DNA from: Rhodobacter sp. TJ_12
GTDB lineage: Bacteria; Pseudomonadota; Alphaproteobacteria; Rhodobacterales; Rhodobacteraceae
Assembly (NCBI RefSeq): GCF_020023995.1
Contig: NZ_NRRD01000004.1
Coordinates: forward strand, 162,568-226,567
Direction of reading: 5' to 3'
Length of the DNA: 64,000 nucleotides
Shown here in pieces: positions 26,419-34,021 of this stretch (within the stretch, counting starts at the first letter, position 1; each line of letters starts with the position of its first letter). A program made the translations under genes and the position numbers. The notes beneath the pieces were generated by a model. It saw only the letters and a program-made list of their open reading frames with translations, did no database searches and had not been told where the DNA came from.

Positions 26419-26434
26419 GTATGCCGATGTATGC
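26419..26434. promoter_or_regulatory. Direct repeat GTATGC-CGAT-GTATGC at the GntR gene start
   Basis: Two GTATGC words exactly 10 bp apart, immediately upstream of the longer possible start of the GntR gene. The same word forms a perfect palindrome at 27304-27319. Possible binding half-sites of this regulator. Confidence 0.35.
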
Positions 26435-26543
26435 GGGCACCCGGGGCGCCGCCAACTTAGGGCTTGCATGGCCCCGTGACAAGCCGCCACAGGCGCAAAT
26501 TCTGACCATTGCGCGCAAAGGCGCGGCCAATTAGCTTCCCCCC

Positions 26544-27203
26544 ATGCCTGCCAATGCCTTTTCGGATGTCGCGCACTGGGTGTTCGACCTCGACAACACG
26601 CTCTACCCGCCCTCGGCGCGGCTGTTTGACCAGATCGAACGGCGCATGACCGATTTCGTCGCCCGCGCGCTGAATGTGCCCGATGCCGAGGCCGATCATC
26701 TGCGCGACCATTATTGGCGGCTTTACGGCACCACCTTGGCCGGGTTGATGCATGAACACGGGCTGGAGCCCGGCCCCTATCTGGAAGCGGTGCATGACAT
26801 AGATTTTGGCGTGCTGAGCCCCGATCCGGATTTGCGCAGCGCGATTGCCGATCTGCCCGGCCACAAGATCGTGTTCACCAATGGCTCGGCCCCCTATGCC
26901 GACCGCGTTCTGGCCGCGCGCGGTCTGGCGGGTTTGTTTGATGGGGTGTTCGGCGTCGAACATGCCGAGTATCATCCCAAACCGCAGCCAGAAGCCTTTG
27001 CCGCCGTCTTTGCCAAGGCGGGCATCGCCCCCTCTCGCGCGGCAATGTTCGAAGACGATCCGCGCAATCTGGCTGTGCCGCACGATCTGGGCATGCGCAC
27101 CGTGCATGTGGCCCCCGCGCCCACGCCCGCGCCGCATATTCAGCACCACACCGCCGATCTTTCGGGCTTTTTGCGCCTCTTGCGCGCGCCCCGGCACCCC
27201 TAG
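26544..27203 (+). CDS. HAD-family pyrimidine 5'-nucleotidase
   Basis: 219 residues. The haloacid-dehalogenase motif I is VFDLDNTLYPPS, in the form typical of the SDT1/PyrK-type pyrimidine nucleotidase subfamily; motif II is FTNGS, and motif III/IV lie around KPQPEAF and FEDDPRNL. It likely dephosphorylates UMP/CMP or related nucleotides, or pyridoxal phosphate, in the cytoplasm. Divergent from the GntR gene across 127 bases. In many alphaproteobacteria a gene of this type neighbours dapD/argB-region genes; not so here. Confidence 0.88.
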   Translation: MPANAFSDVAHWVFDLDNTLYPPSARLFDQIERRMTDFVARALNVPDAEADHLRDHYWRLYGTTLAGLMHEHGLEPGPYLEAVHDIDFGVLSPDPDLRSAIADLPGHKIVFTNGSAPYADRVLAARGLAGLFDGVFGVEHAEYHPKPQPEAFAAVFAKAGIAPSRAAMFEDDPRNLAVPHDLGMRTVHVAPAPTPAPHIQHHTADLSGFLRLLRAPRHP

Positions 27204-27280
27204 CGGCGCGCCTTTTGGATCGCTGCTCGTCCCCGGGGCGGCCAATTTAAAATAATTCTAACCACGACCAGCGCGACAAC

Positions 27281-27310
27281 TTGACGCGAATCTGCCTTTG
27301 AGTGTATGCA
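27281..27310 (+). promoter_or_regulatory. Candidate promoter overlapping a palindrome
   Basis: TTGACG, 18-bp spacer, TATGCA, 42 bases before the ATG at 27352. The -10 lies inside the palindrome at 27304-27319, a classic layout for repression. Confidence 0.5.
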
Positions 27311-27319
27311 AAAGCATAC
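27304..27319. promoter_or_regulatory. Operator-like palindrome GTATGCAAAAGCATAC
   Basis: A perfect 6-bp inverted repeat around AAAA, covering the -10 element of the following gene. Its size fits a dimeric winged-helix repressor; the GntR/FCD gene 0.9 kb away carries the same half-sites. Confidence 0.5.
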
Positions 27320-27351
27320 CGCCGTCAGGGAGACGGCAAAGGGAGACCTCC

Positions 27352-27573
27352 ATGACCATGACCTCCGCCAATACCGGCATGATGTCGGCTGCTTCGCACG
27401 GCCACGATGAGAAAAAAGACTACACGTTCGCGATGTATATCATTGCGGCGGTGGTGATCGGGATCATTGCGACGCTTGTGGTGACCATGGGGCTCGGCGG
27501 GCTGATCTTGTTTGGTGTTGGTGCGACGTGGTTCATGCTGGCGCTGCTGGTGGTGATGACCGCAGGCGGCTAA
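27352..27573 (+). CDS. Small membrane protein, glycine/valine rich
   Basis: 73 residues from ATG 27352, preceded by GGGAGACCTCC. About 28 polar residues (TMTSANTGMMSAASHGHDEKKDY) come first, then two closely spaced hydrophobic segments (YIIAAVVIGIIATLVVTMGL and LILFGVGATWFMLALLVVMTAGG). No known family recognised. It has its own promoter candidate with an operator-like palindrome and is closed by a strong terminator, so it is a single-gene unit. A second small protein of similar make-up follows at 27725. Confidence 0.7.
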   Translation: MTMTSANTGMMSAASHGHDEKKDYTFAMYIIAAVVIGIIATLVVTMGLGGLILFGVGATWFMLALLVVMTAGG

Positions 27574-27594
27574 GACGCGTCGATTGTTTTCGCG

Positions 27595-27620
27595 AAGGCC
27601 CGGGTTTTCCCGGGCCTTTT
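27595..27620 (+). terminator. Terminator between the two small membrane-protein genes
   Basis: AGGCCCGGG and CCCGGGCCT arms (9 bp) around TTTT, followed by TTT on the forward strand. Confidence 0.85.
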
Positions 27621-27724
27621 GCATTTATGCGACCATATGCGCCATGGCCCGAATCCAAAACACGATTCAATTATTCATATATTGATCATGCATAATACCT
27701 GCAGTCGCAGGGGAAAGGATCACC

Positions 27725-27907
27725 ATGAGCACGGCACAATCCACTTCGGGCAAGGGCGGCGCCCTTGTGATGTATCTCGTTGCGCTGATCATCATCGGCG
27801 GCGCGGTGGCGGGCTTTATGCTGGGCGGGGTCTTCTTGATGACCGTCTGGTTCGTGATCCTGACCTTCCTGATGCTGGGTCTGATGGTGCTGATGTCGGT
27901 GTCCTGA
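27725..27907 (+). CDS. Small membrane protein, second of a pair
   Basis: 60 residues from ATG 27725, with AGGGGAAAGGA just upstream. A short polar head (MSTAQSTSGKGG) precedes two hydrophobic segments (ALVMYLVALIIIGGAVAGFML and FLMTVWFVILTFLMLGLMVLM). The architecture matches the 73-residue protein just upstream: polar Ser/Thr head, two glycine-bearing helices, Met-rich end. The two may be distant paralogs. The upstream region (27670-27710) is AT-rich and contains CATAAT as a possible -10. Function unknown. Confidence 0.65.
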   Translation: MSTAQSTSGKGGALVMYLVALIIIGGAVAGFMLGGVFLMTVWFVILTFLMLGLMVLMSVS

Positions 27908-28004
27908 CACAGCCGTGACGGCCTGATACGGCTTCTTGTCGCTGCGACGATTGAACTTGCGGCCCCGGCGCGCCATCTTGAAGGCGACATTCAGGGAGAC
28001 CGCC

Positions 28005-29219
28005 ATGACCGATCCGACCGCACAGCGCTTGCAAACCGACATCGTGATTTCCGGCGGGGGCGTGGCGGGCCTTGTGGCCGCCGCCGCCTTTGGCTCTGCC
28101 GGTTTCAGGGTGCTTTGCGTCGACCCGACCCCCCCGGTGACCGAGGAAGGCGCGGCCGGGGCGGATATGCGCACCACCGCCTTTTTGCACCCGTCCCGCA
28201 CCGTGTTGGAACGCGCGGGGCTGTGGGCCCGGCTTGCCCCACATGCCGCGCCCCTGCAAGTGATGCGGATCATTGATGCGGGCGGCGACACGCCCGTGGC
28301 GCGCCTGACCCGCGATTTCGATGCGGCGGATCTGTCGGACGAGCCCTTTGGCTGGAACTTCCCGAACTGGCTCTTGCGGCGTGAAATGGTGGCGCGTCTG
28401 GCCGAATTGCCGCTGGTGGATTTCCGCCCCGGCGTGGCAACGACCGGGCTGGTCACGCGCGACAGCGGCGCCGAGGTCACGCTCTCCGATGGCACGCGGA
28501 TCACCGCCAAGCTTGTGATCGGCGCGGATGGGCGCAATTCCTTTGTCCGCGAGGCGGCCGGGATCGCCGTCAAAACCACGCGCTACGGGCAAAAGGCGCT
28601 GGTCTGCGCGGTCACCCATGACCTGCCGCATGAAAATGTCTCGACCGAGGTGCATCGCTCCGGCGGGCCTTTCACGCTGGTGCCGCTGCCCGACCGCGAC
28701 GGGGTGCCCTCGTCCGCCATTGTCTGGATGGAGCGCGGGCCCGAGGCAGAGCGGCTGGCCGAGCTGCCGCCAGCCGAATTCGAAGCGGCGATGACCGAAC
28801 GCTCGACCGGGGTGCTGGGGCCGCTGACCCTAGTCACCCGCCGCGCGCTTTGGCCAATGATCACGCAAATCGCCTGCCGCTTTTCGGCCCAGCGCGTTGC
28901 GCTGATTGCCGAGGCCGCGCATGTGATCCCGCCCATTGGCGCGCAGGGGCTGAACATGAGCTTGGCCGATTTGCGCTGTCTGCTGGATCTGGCCGAGAAA
29001 GACCCCGGCCACTTAGGCGAAGCGGCCATGCTGAACACCTATCACCGCCGCCGCTGGCCGGAGGTCAAGGCGCGCGAGGTGGGGATCGACCTCTTGAACC
29101 GCGCCTCGATGCTGGAACCGCGCCCGCTGCGCGATCTGCGCGCCGGCGCCTTGGGCGCGCTTTATGCCCTCAAACCTGTGCGCAAAACCTTGATGAAGGC
29201 GGGGCTGGGCGTACGCTGA
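28005..29219 (+). CDS. FAD-dependent hydroxylase, UbiH/UbiF/VisC family
   Basis: 404 residues from ATG 28005 (GGGA 8 bases upstream). The Rossmann motif GGGVAGLVAAAAFGSAGFRV binds FAD at the N-terminus; ADGRNSFVRE is the middle dinucleotide motif; IAEAAHVIPPIGAQGLNMSL is the second FAD motif, with IAEAAH in place of the usual GDAAH. Members hydroxylate the ubiquinone ring in the inner-membrane Coq/Ubi pathway. Which ring position cannot be decided; alphaproteobacteria often use UbiL or UbiM-type homologs. The gene stands alone, convergent with the urea-transport operon. Confidence 0.86.
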   Translation: MTDPTAQRLQTDIVISGGGVAGLVAAAAFGSAGFRVLCVDPTPPVTEEGAAGADMRTTAFLHPSRTVLERAGLWARLAPHAAPLQVMRIIDAGGDTPVARLTRDFDAADLSDEPFGWNFPNWLLRREMVARLAELPLVDFRPGVATTGLVTRDSGAEVTLSDGTRITAKLVIGADGRNSFVREAAGIAVKTTRYGQKALVCAVTHDLPHENVSTEVHRSGGPFTLVPLPDRDGVPSSAIVWMERGPEAERLAELPPAEFEAAMTERSTGVLGPLTLVTRRALWPMITQIACRFSAQRVALIAEAAHVIPPIGAQGLNMSLADLRCLLDLAEKDPGHLGEAAMLNTYHRRRWPEVKAREVGIDLLNRASMLEPRPLRDLRAGALGALYALKPVRKTLMKAGLGVR

Positions 29220-29230
29220 AAGGGTCGCAG

Positions 29231-29245
29231 GGGGGCAACGCCCCC
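29231..29245. terminator. Short hairpin between convergent genes
   Basis: GGGGGC-AAC-GCCCCC style hairpin in the 26-bp gap between the hydroxylase and urtE. No T-run on either strand; weak terminator candidate for both. Confidence 0.35.
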
Positions 29246-29941
29246 TTACACGCTCACCACGTCGCGCAACGCGTCGCGCGACAGGCTCTCTTTCGTGCCT
29301 TCCATCGCCACCGCGCCACGTTTGAGCACATAGAACCGATCCCCCAGATCATGGGCGAAATCGAAATACTGCTCGACCAGCACAATCGCCATGCCTTTGG
29401 TATCGCGCAGATATTTGATCACGCGGCCGATTTGCTGGATGATATTGGGCTGAATGCCCTCGGTCGGCTCATCCAGCAACAGAAGCTTCGGCTTCATCAG
29501 CATCGCCCGGGCAATCGCCAATTGCTGTTGCTGCCCGCCCGACAAATCGCCCCCGCGCCGATTTAGGAACTCTTTCAGGATCGGGAACAGCTCATAAATT
29601 TCATCTGGAATGAACCGTTCCGAGCGCGGCAGCACCGCAAAGGCGGTTTCCATATTCTCGCGCACGGTCAGCAGCGGAAAGATCATCCGGCCTTGCGGCA
29701 CATAGCCAAGCCCGCGCCGTGCCATCGCTTGTGGTGGCACCTTGCCCACCGCGTGCCCATCCAGCGTGACCGCCCCGCCCGATCGCGGATGCGCCCCGGC
29801 AATCGCCTTCAAAAGCGAGGTTTTGCCCACGCCATTCGTGCCCATGATGCAGGTCACCTCGCCCGCGCGGGCCTCCAAATCGATCCCATAAAGGATCTGC
29901 GAGCCGCCGTAATGAAGCGTAAGCCCTTCGGTTTTCAGCAT
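29246..29941 (-). CDS. urtE: Urea ABC transporter ATP-binding protein UrtE
   Basis: 231 residues from ATG 29941 (MLKTEGLTLHYGGSQILYGIDLEA), one base after the urtD stop; the longer upstream frame would run into urtD. Walker A GTNGVGKTSLL, Q-loop YVPQGRMIFPLLTVREN, signature LSGGQQQQLAIARAL and Walker B LLLLDEPTEGIQPNII. The DEPTEGIQP form is characteristic of LivF/UrtE ATPases. One of two ATPases powering high-affinity urea uptake; last gene of urtABCDE. Confidence 0.95.
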   Translation of the reverse strand: MLKTEGLTLHYGGSQILYGIDLEARAGEVTCIMGTNGVGKTSLLKAIAGAHPRSGGAVTLDGHAVGKVPPQAMARRGLGYVPQGRMIFPLLTVRENMETAFAVLPRSERFIPDEIYELFPILKEFLNRRGGDLSGGQQQQLAIARAMLMKPKLLLLDEPTEGIQPNIIQQIGRVIKYLRDTKGMAIVLVEQYFDFAHDLGDRFYVLKRGAVAMEGTKESLSRDALRDVVSV

Positions 29942-29942
29942 C

Positions 29943-30683
29943 TTATCGCCCCAAATACACTTCAATCACTTGTTGGTTCGCGGTGACATGGTCAAGCGAG
30001 CCTTCGGCCAGCACCGCCCCTTCATGCAGCACGGTAACCTTGCAATTGAGCCGCCGCACAAAATCCATATCGTGTTCGACCACGACAACGGCATGGGTTT
30101 TGGCCAGATCGACCAGAAGGCTGGTTGTCTGCTCGCGTTCCGCCAAGGTCATCCCTGCGGCGGGTTCATCGACCAGCAAAAGCCGTGGTTCTTGCGCCAA
30201 GAGCATGCCGATTTCGAGCCATTGCTTTTGCCCATGCGACAGCTCGCCCGATTTGCGCGTGAGCGCCTCGCCCAGCCCCACTTGCGCGGCCAATTCCTCG
30301 ACCCGCGCATGGTCGGCACTTGCAGGTTTCCAAAACAGCACTCGCCACGGGCTACGGTTGGCCTTCAGCGCCATCATCAGGTTTTCGGCCACGGTCTGAT
30401 CTTCAAAAACCGTGGGGCGTTGGAATTTACGGCCAATGCCTTCGCGGGCGATGTGTGCCTCGTCTAGCTTCAGAAGATCGATCGAGCGTTCCCCCCAAAG
30501 CACCCTGCCCTCGTCCGGCCGGGTCTTGCCAGTGACGATATCCATGAAGGTGGTTTTTCCCGCACCATTCGGCCCGATCACCGCGCGCAACTCCGCTGCG
30601 CCGATGGAAAAACTAAGGTTATTGATCGCGCGGAACCCGTCAAAGGTGACCGAGATGCCGGAAACTTCCAGAAGACCGCTCAT
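29943..30683 (-). CDS. urtD: Urea ABC transporter ATP-binding protein UrtD
   Basis: 246 residues. LivG-type ATPase: Walker A GPNGAGKTTFMDIVTGKTRPD (the GKTRPDxG stretch is typical of UrtD), GRKFQRPTVFEDQTVAENL, signature LSHGQKQWLEIGMLL (the SHGQKQWLEIGM form is a UrtD hallmark) and Walker B LLLVDEPAAGMT. It starts in an ATGA overlap with urtC and is followed at once by urtE. Confidence 0.96.
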   Translation of the reverse strand: MSGLLEVSGISVTFDGFRAINNLSFSIGAAELRAVIGPNGAGKTTFMDIVTGKTRPDEGRVLWGERSIDLLKLDEAHIAREGIGRKFQRPTVFEDQTVAENLMMALKANRSPWRVLFWKPASADHARVEELAAQVGLGEALTRKSGELSHGQKQWLEIGMLLAQEPRLLLVDEPAAGMTLAEREQTTSLLVDLAKTHAVVVVEHDMDFVRRLNCKVTVLHEGAVLAEGSLDHVTANQQVIEVYLGR

Positions 30684-31906
30684 TCCTGTGCCTCCCGTTC
30701 TTGCAAAGCGCCCTCATTGGGGCCAAGCGGCGCCCCACGCCGTTGCGGCGGGCGCAGACCGTCAAGCAGATCGACCAGACCCGAAAGCCCTTTGGGCGCG
30801 AACAACGTGACCATCACGAAGCTCAGCCCCAACAGCACCTGCCACCAATCAACCCATTTGACCGTGTAAAACCCAAGGTTCAGGTCAGGCGCACGCCCCC
30901 CGGTGAACCATGTCGAAACAAGCGAGACAAAGGCCGCGCCAAACACCGCGCCCCAAAGCCGCCCCCGGCCCCCAATCGCCACCCAGACGGCCAGGTAGAT
31001 CGAGGCGATGGGCGCAATTTCCGCCGGGTTGATGATGCCCGCCTGCGGGTAATAAAGCGCGCCCGCGATGGCGGCGATCAGCGCGGTCAGGGTGAAAACA
31101 AAAAGCTTATAGCCTTCGACCGGATAGCCCAGAAAGCGCACCCGCGCCTCGTCATCGCGGATCGCGCGCATCACCGAGCCGAACTTGCCAGACACGGTGA
31201 AGGCGGCCGCCAGATAGCACAAGCCCAGCGCCAAAGCCGAAGCCCATAGGAACCACACCGACAGCCGGTCCTGCCCCGCCCAAGCCAGACCGGGGATGTT
31301 TTGCAGCCCCGACAGCCCGTTGTTGCCGCGCAGACCAGAGTCGTTTTGAAACAGGTAAAGCGCCAGCGCCAAGGTCATCGCTTGCGTCAGGATCGACAGA
31401 TAAACCCCCGTCACCCTAGAGCGAAACGCAAGCCAGCCAAAGACCAAGGCCAACAGCCCCGGCACCAACAGCACCAGCGCCAATTGCGCCGGCAGCGATC
31501 CCGCAAAAGCCCAAATCGCGGGCAACTCAGACGTGCCCACCACGCCAAAGATTTGGCTCGCGATGGCATCGGACAGCTCTTGTGGGGTCAGCGGCAGCCC
31601 GGCATTCGATTGAAGCACAATATCGCGGGTGCGCGCATACATCAGCCACATGCCAACCATATAGCCGCCCAGCCCGAAAAAGGCGAAATGGCCAAGCGAC
31701 AGGATCCCCATATAACCCCAGACAAGGTCCATCGCGATGGCGATCAGGCACAGGCAAAGCGTCTTGCCCAAGGTCTTAACCATCGAGGTGGAGATCAACT
31801 CGGCGCCATAGGCGTTCGACAGGAAGGTGATCACCAGCGTGAAGAGCGCCAGCGCGGACAGAAAGATCAAAACCGAGGGGTTCTTGGAGAGAAAACCTTG
31901 GGTCAT
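30680..31906 (-). CDS. urtC: Urea ABC transporter permease UrtC
   Basis: 408 residues with about ten hydrophobic segments of the LivM type. Landmarks: ALCLCLIAIAMDLVWGYMGILSLGHFAFFGLGGYMVGMWLMY, RVTGVYLSILTQAMTLAL, NGLSGLQNIPG, FRVRFLGYPV-like DDEARVRFLGYPVEGYKLFVFTLTA and a C-terminal GRGRLWGAVFGAAFV. It forms the urea channel with UrtB in the inner membrane. A 70-base gap separates it from urtB. Confidence 0.95.
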   Translation of the reverse strand: MTQGFLSKNPSVLIFLSALALFTLVITFLSNAYGAELISTSMVKTLGKTLCLCLIAIAMDLVWGYMGILSLGHFAFFGLGGYMVGMWLMYARTRDIVLQSNAGLPLTPQELSDAIASQIFGVVGTSELPAIWAFAGSLPAQLALVLLVPGLLALVFGWLAFRSRVTGVYLSILTQAMTLALALYLFQNDSGLRGNNGLSGLQNIPGLAWAGQDRLSVWFLWASALALGLCYLAAAFTVSGKFGSVMRAIRDDEARVRFLGYPVEGYKLFVFTLTALIAAIAGALYYPQAGIINPAEIAPIASIYLAVWVAIGGRGRLWGAVFGAAFVSLVSTWFTGGRAPDLNLGFYTVKWVDWWQVLLGLSFVMVTLFAPKGLSGLVDLLDGLRPPQRRGAPLGPNEGALQEREAQE

Positions 31907-31976
31907 GCGCTGGCCTCCAAACGGCGGGCGGTGCGGGGCGTTTTGGCAAAGGGGCGGGATGTGATGTGTCTCATGC

Positions 31977-33959
31977 TCAATCCCCCGCCGCGCGACCCTT
32001 CAGCGCGATGATCCCGCGCGGTCGGAACTGGATGAAGATGATGATGAAAAGGATCATGTAGGTCTGCGCGGCAAGCGTGTTGGAGGGGTTGAGCGCCTCG
32101 ATCCCCTTTTGCAAGCCGCCCACCAGAGAGGCCCCAGCCAACGTGCCCCAGATGTTGCCAACCCCGCCCACGACCACCGTCATGAAGCTTTGCACAATGT
32201 AATCGGCCCCAAGCTCCGAGGTGACCTTGGCAAAAAGCCCGATTGCTACGCCCGCGATGCCCGCAATGCCCGAGCCCAAGCCAAAGGTCAGCATGTTGAT
32301 CTTGTCGGGGTTGATCCCCATCGAGGCCGCCATCGAGGGGTTTTGCGTCACGGCCCGCACCTCGAGCCCCAACCGGGTGCGGCTCATCACGAACAAAAAC
32401 AGCCCAAGGAACACAAGCGCCAGCACAAAAATCGCGATGCGGATATAACTGATCGAGACCACATCATTCAGCACCCAAGCCCCATCAAGCCATTCCGGCG
32501 CGGTCAGCGGGCGCGCCTGCGTGCCGAAGATATTTTTGAACAACTGTTGCAGCGCGATGGAAATGCCGAAGGTGGCCAAAAGCGTTTCCAGCGGGCGGCG
32601 CACCAGATGGCGGATCACCAGCCGCTCCATTGCCACGCCCGCCGCAAAGGTCACGGCAAAGGCCAAGGGCAGCGCGACCAAGATCGACAGCGTGTAATCC
32701 GCGATATAAAGCTGCACGACATAGCCGGTATAGGCCCCCATGGTGATGAACTCGCCATGCGCCATATTGATGACCCGCATCACGCCAAAGGTGACCGCCA
32801 AGCCAATCGCCGCCAGAAAGTAGATCGACGCGAGCGAGAGCGCATCGAGCGCCAAATCCGCGCCCTGCATCGCATTCACTTTGAGCGAGACAGATTTCAG
32901 CGCCGCCGCCGCCGCCGTGGTGACGGCGGCATCGGGCTCGGCATAAATCTCGGCATAGCGGTGCGCGGCGACGGTTTGGGCGACCTCCGCATCGGTCGCG
33001 GCGGCGGGCACCAGCCCTGCGGCTTCCAATGCATCATAAGCTTCGTCGCGGCGCGCTGGCACATCAAGCTCGGCCAAGGGAATGCCCGCCACGGCGCCCT
33101 TTTCGATATGCGCCTCTAGCGCGGCGCGCAGATCCGCGCGATCAAGCCGGGCCGGTGCGCGATTTTCGGCCACAAGCAGATCATAGGCCTCTTCGGCTGT
33201 GAACCCATCTTTGCCGGGGCGCAGTTCCGTTGCCACATTCCCCGTGGGCGCGCCGTCAAAGGCACGGCGGGTCGTGGCAACAAGCGGGTTCAGACTGGCG
33301 CGGAAATCCAGCCCCAAATCGGCGCCAAAGCTTTCAATCGCGGCGACGCGGTCGGTGGCATTTTCGCCAAAGCGGATCGTCAGCAGGGCCAGCATCCGCT
33401 CTTTTTGGGCCTTGATCTCGGCATCGGGTTCTGCGGCGATAGAGGCCGCCAGCGGCGCGATATGTTGCGGCCCGCCATCGCGCGCCAAAGCCACCAACGC
33501 GTCTTGGCGTTTCGAAATGTCGGGATCGGAAAGCTGAAACTTGATCAGCGCGGCGGCAATCAGCCCGCGCACCCCGGCATTGGGCTTGATCTCAGAAATC
33601 TGTTTGCGCGGGGCCTCGCCCGCATCGGCGCCGGTGATCGGATCGACCAGACGGTAATTATCCCCCTGACGGTCGACCAGAAAAATCGCCTTGTCGGATT
33701 TGCGCTGCCCCAGCCGCTTGTCGGCCCAAGCCTCAAGGAACGCGGGCGCCCCCGGCCCTGCGGCGCTGATCGCCCCAATCACCGGACCAATCGTCTTGCG
33801 CGAGGGTTTGGCGATGGCTTTCGCGTTTTCGGCAATCACGGCAGCCAGCCCGGAAATGGGGGCCTCGGCCACGGCGGGCGACAGATCGGGGGCCTCTTGC
33901 GCAGGCGCGGGGATCGCAAGGGCAAGGCTGGCGGCCAGCGCCAGAAACAAGCGTCGCAT
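31977..33959 (-). CDS. urtB: Urea ABC transporter permease UrtB with long N-terminal domain
   Basis: 660 residues from ATG 33959, which opens a clear signal peptide (MRRLFLALAASLALAIPAPAQ). About 350 residues of hydrophilic, helical, presumably periplasmic sequence precede the LivH-type permease, which starts near ALDALSLASIYFLAAIGLAVTFGVMRVINMAHGEFITMGAYTGYV and ends with FIQFRPRGIIALKGRAA. UrtB proteins generally carry such an N-terminal extension, but usually shorter (family length about 520-540). The role of that extension is not known. Between urtA and urtC. Confidence 0.94.
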   Translation of the reverse strand: MRRLFLALAASLALAIPAPAQEAPDLSPAVAEAPISGLAAVIAENAKAIAKPSRKTIGPVIGAISAAGPGAPAFLEAWADKRLGQRKSDKAIFLVDRQGDNYRLVDPITGADAGEAPRKQISEIKPNAGVRGLIAAALIKFQLSDPDISKRQDALVALARDGGPQHIAPLAASIAAEPDAEIKAQKERMLALLTIRFGENATDRVAAIESFGADLGLDFRASLNPLVATTRRAFDGAPTGNVATELRPGKDGFTAEEAYDLLVAENRAPARLDRADLRAALEAHIEKGAVAGIPLAELDVPARRDEAYDALEAAGLVPAAATDAEVAQTVAAHRYAEIYAEPDAAVTTAAAAALKSVSLKVNAMQGADLALDALSLASIYFLAAIGLAVTFGVMRVINMAHGEFITMGAYTGYVVQLYIADYTLSILVALPLAFAVTFAAGVAMERLVIRHLVRRPLETLLATFGISIALQQLFKNIFGTQARPLTAPEWLDGAWVLNDVVSISYIRIAIFVLALVFLGLFLFVMSRTRLGLEVRAVTQNPSMAASMGINPDKINMLTFGLGSGIAGIAGVAIGLFAKVTSELGADYIVQSFMTVVVGGVGNIWGTLAGASLVGGLQKGIEALNPSNTLAAQTYMILFIIIFIQFRPRGIIALKGRAAGD

Positions 33960-33978
33960 GGGGGGAATCCGGGTTTGG

Positions 33979-34002
33979 GAAGGGGGCCGCAAAGCCCCCT
34001 TC
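33979..34002 (-). terminator. Stem-loop between urtA and urtB
   Basis: GAAGGGGG and CCCCCTTC arms (8 bp) around an 8-base loop, 20 bases after the urtA stop, without a T-run. Probably limits read-through or protects urtA mRNA, as binding proteins are needed in excess over permeases. Confidence 0.5.
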
Positions 34003-34021
34003 GATTGCGTTTGAACGCCGA

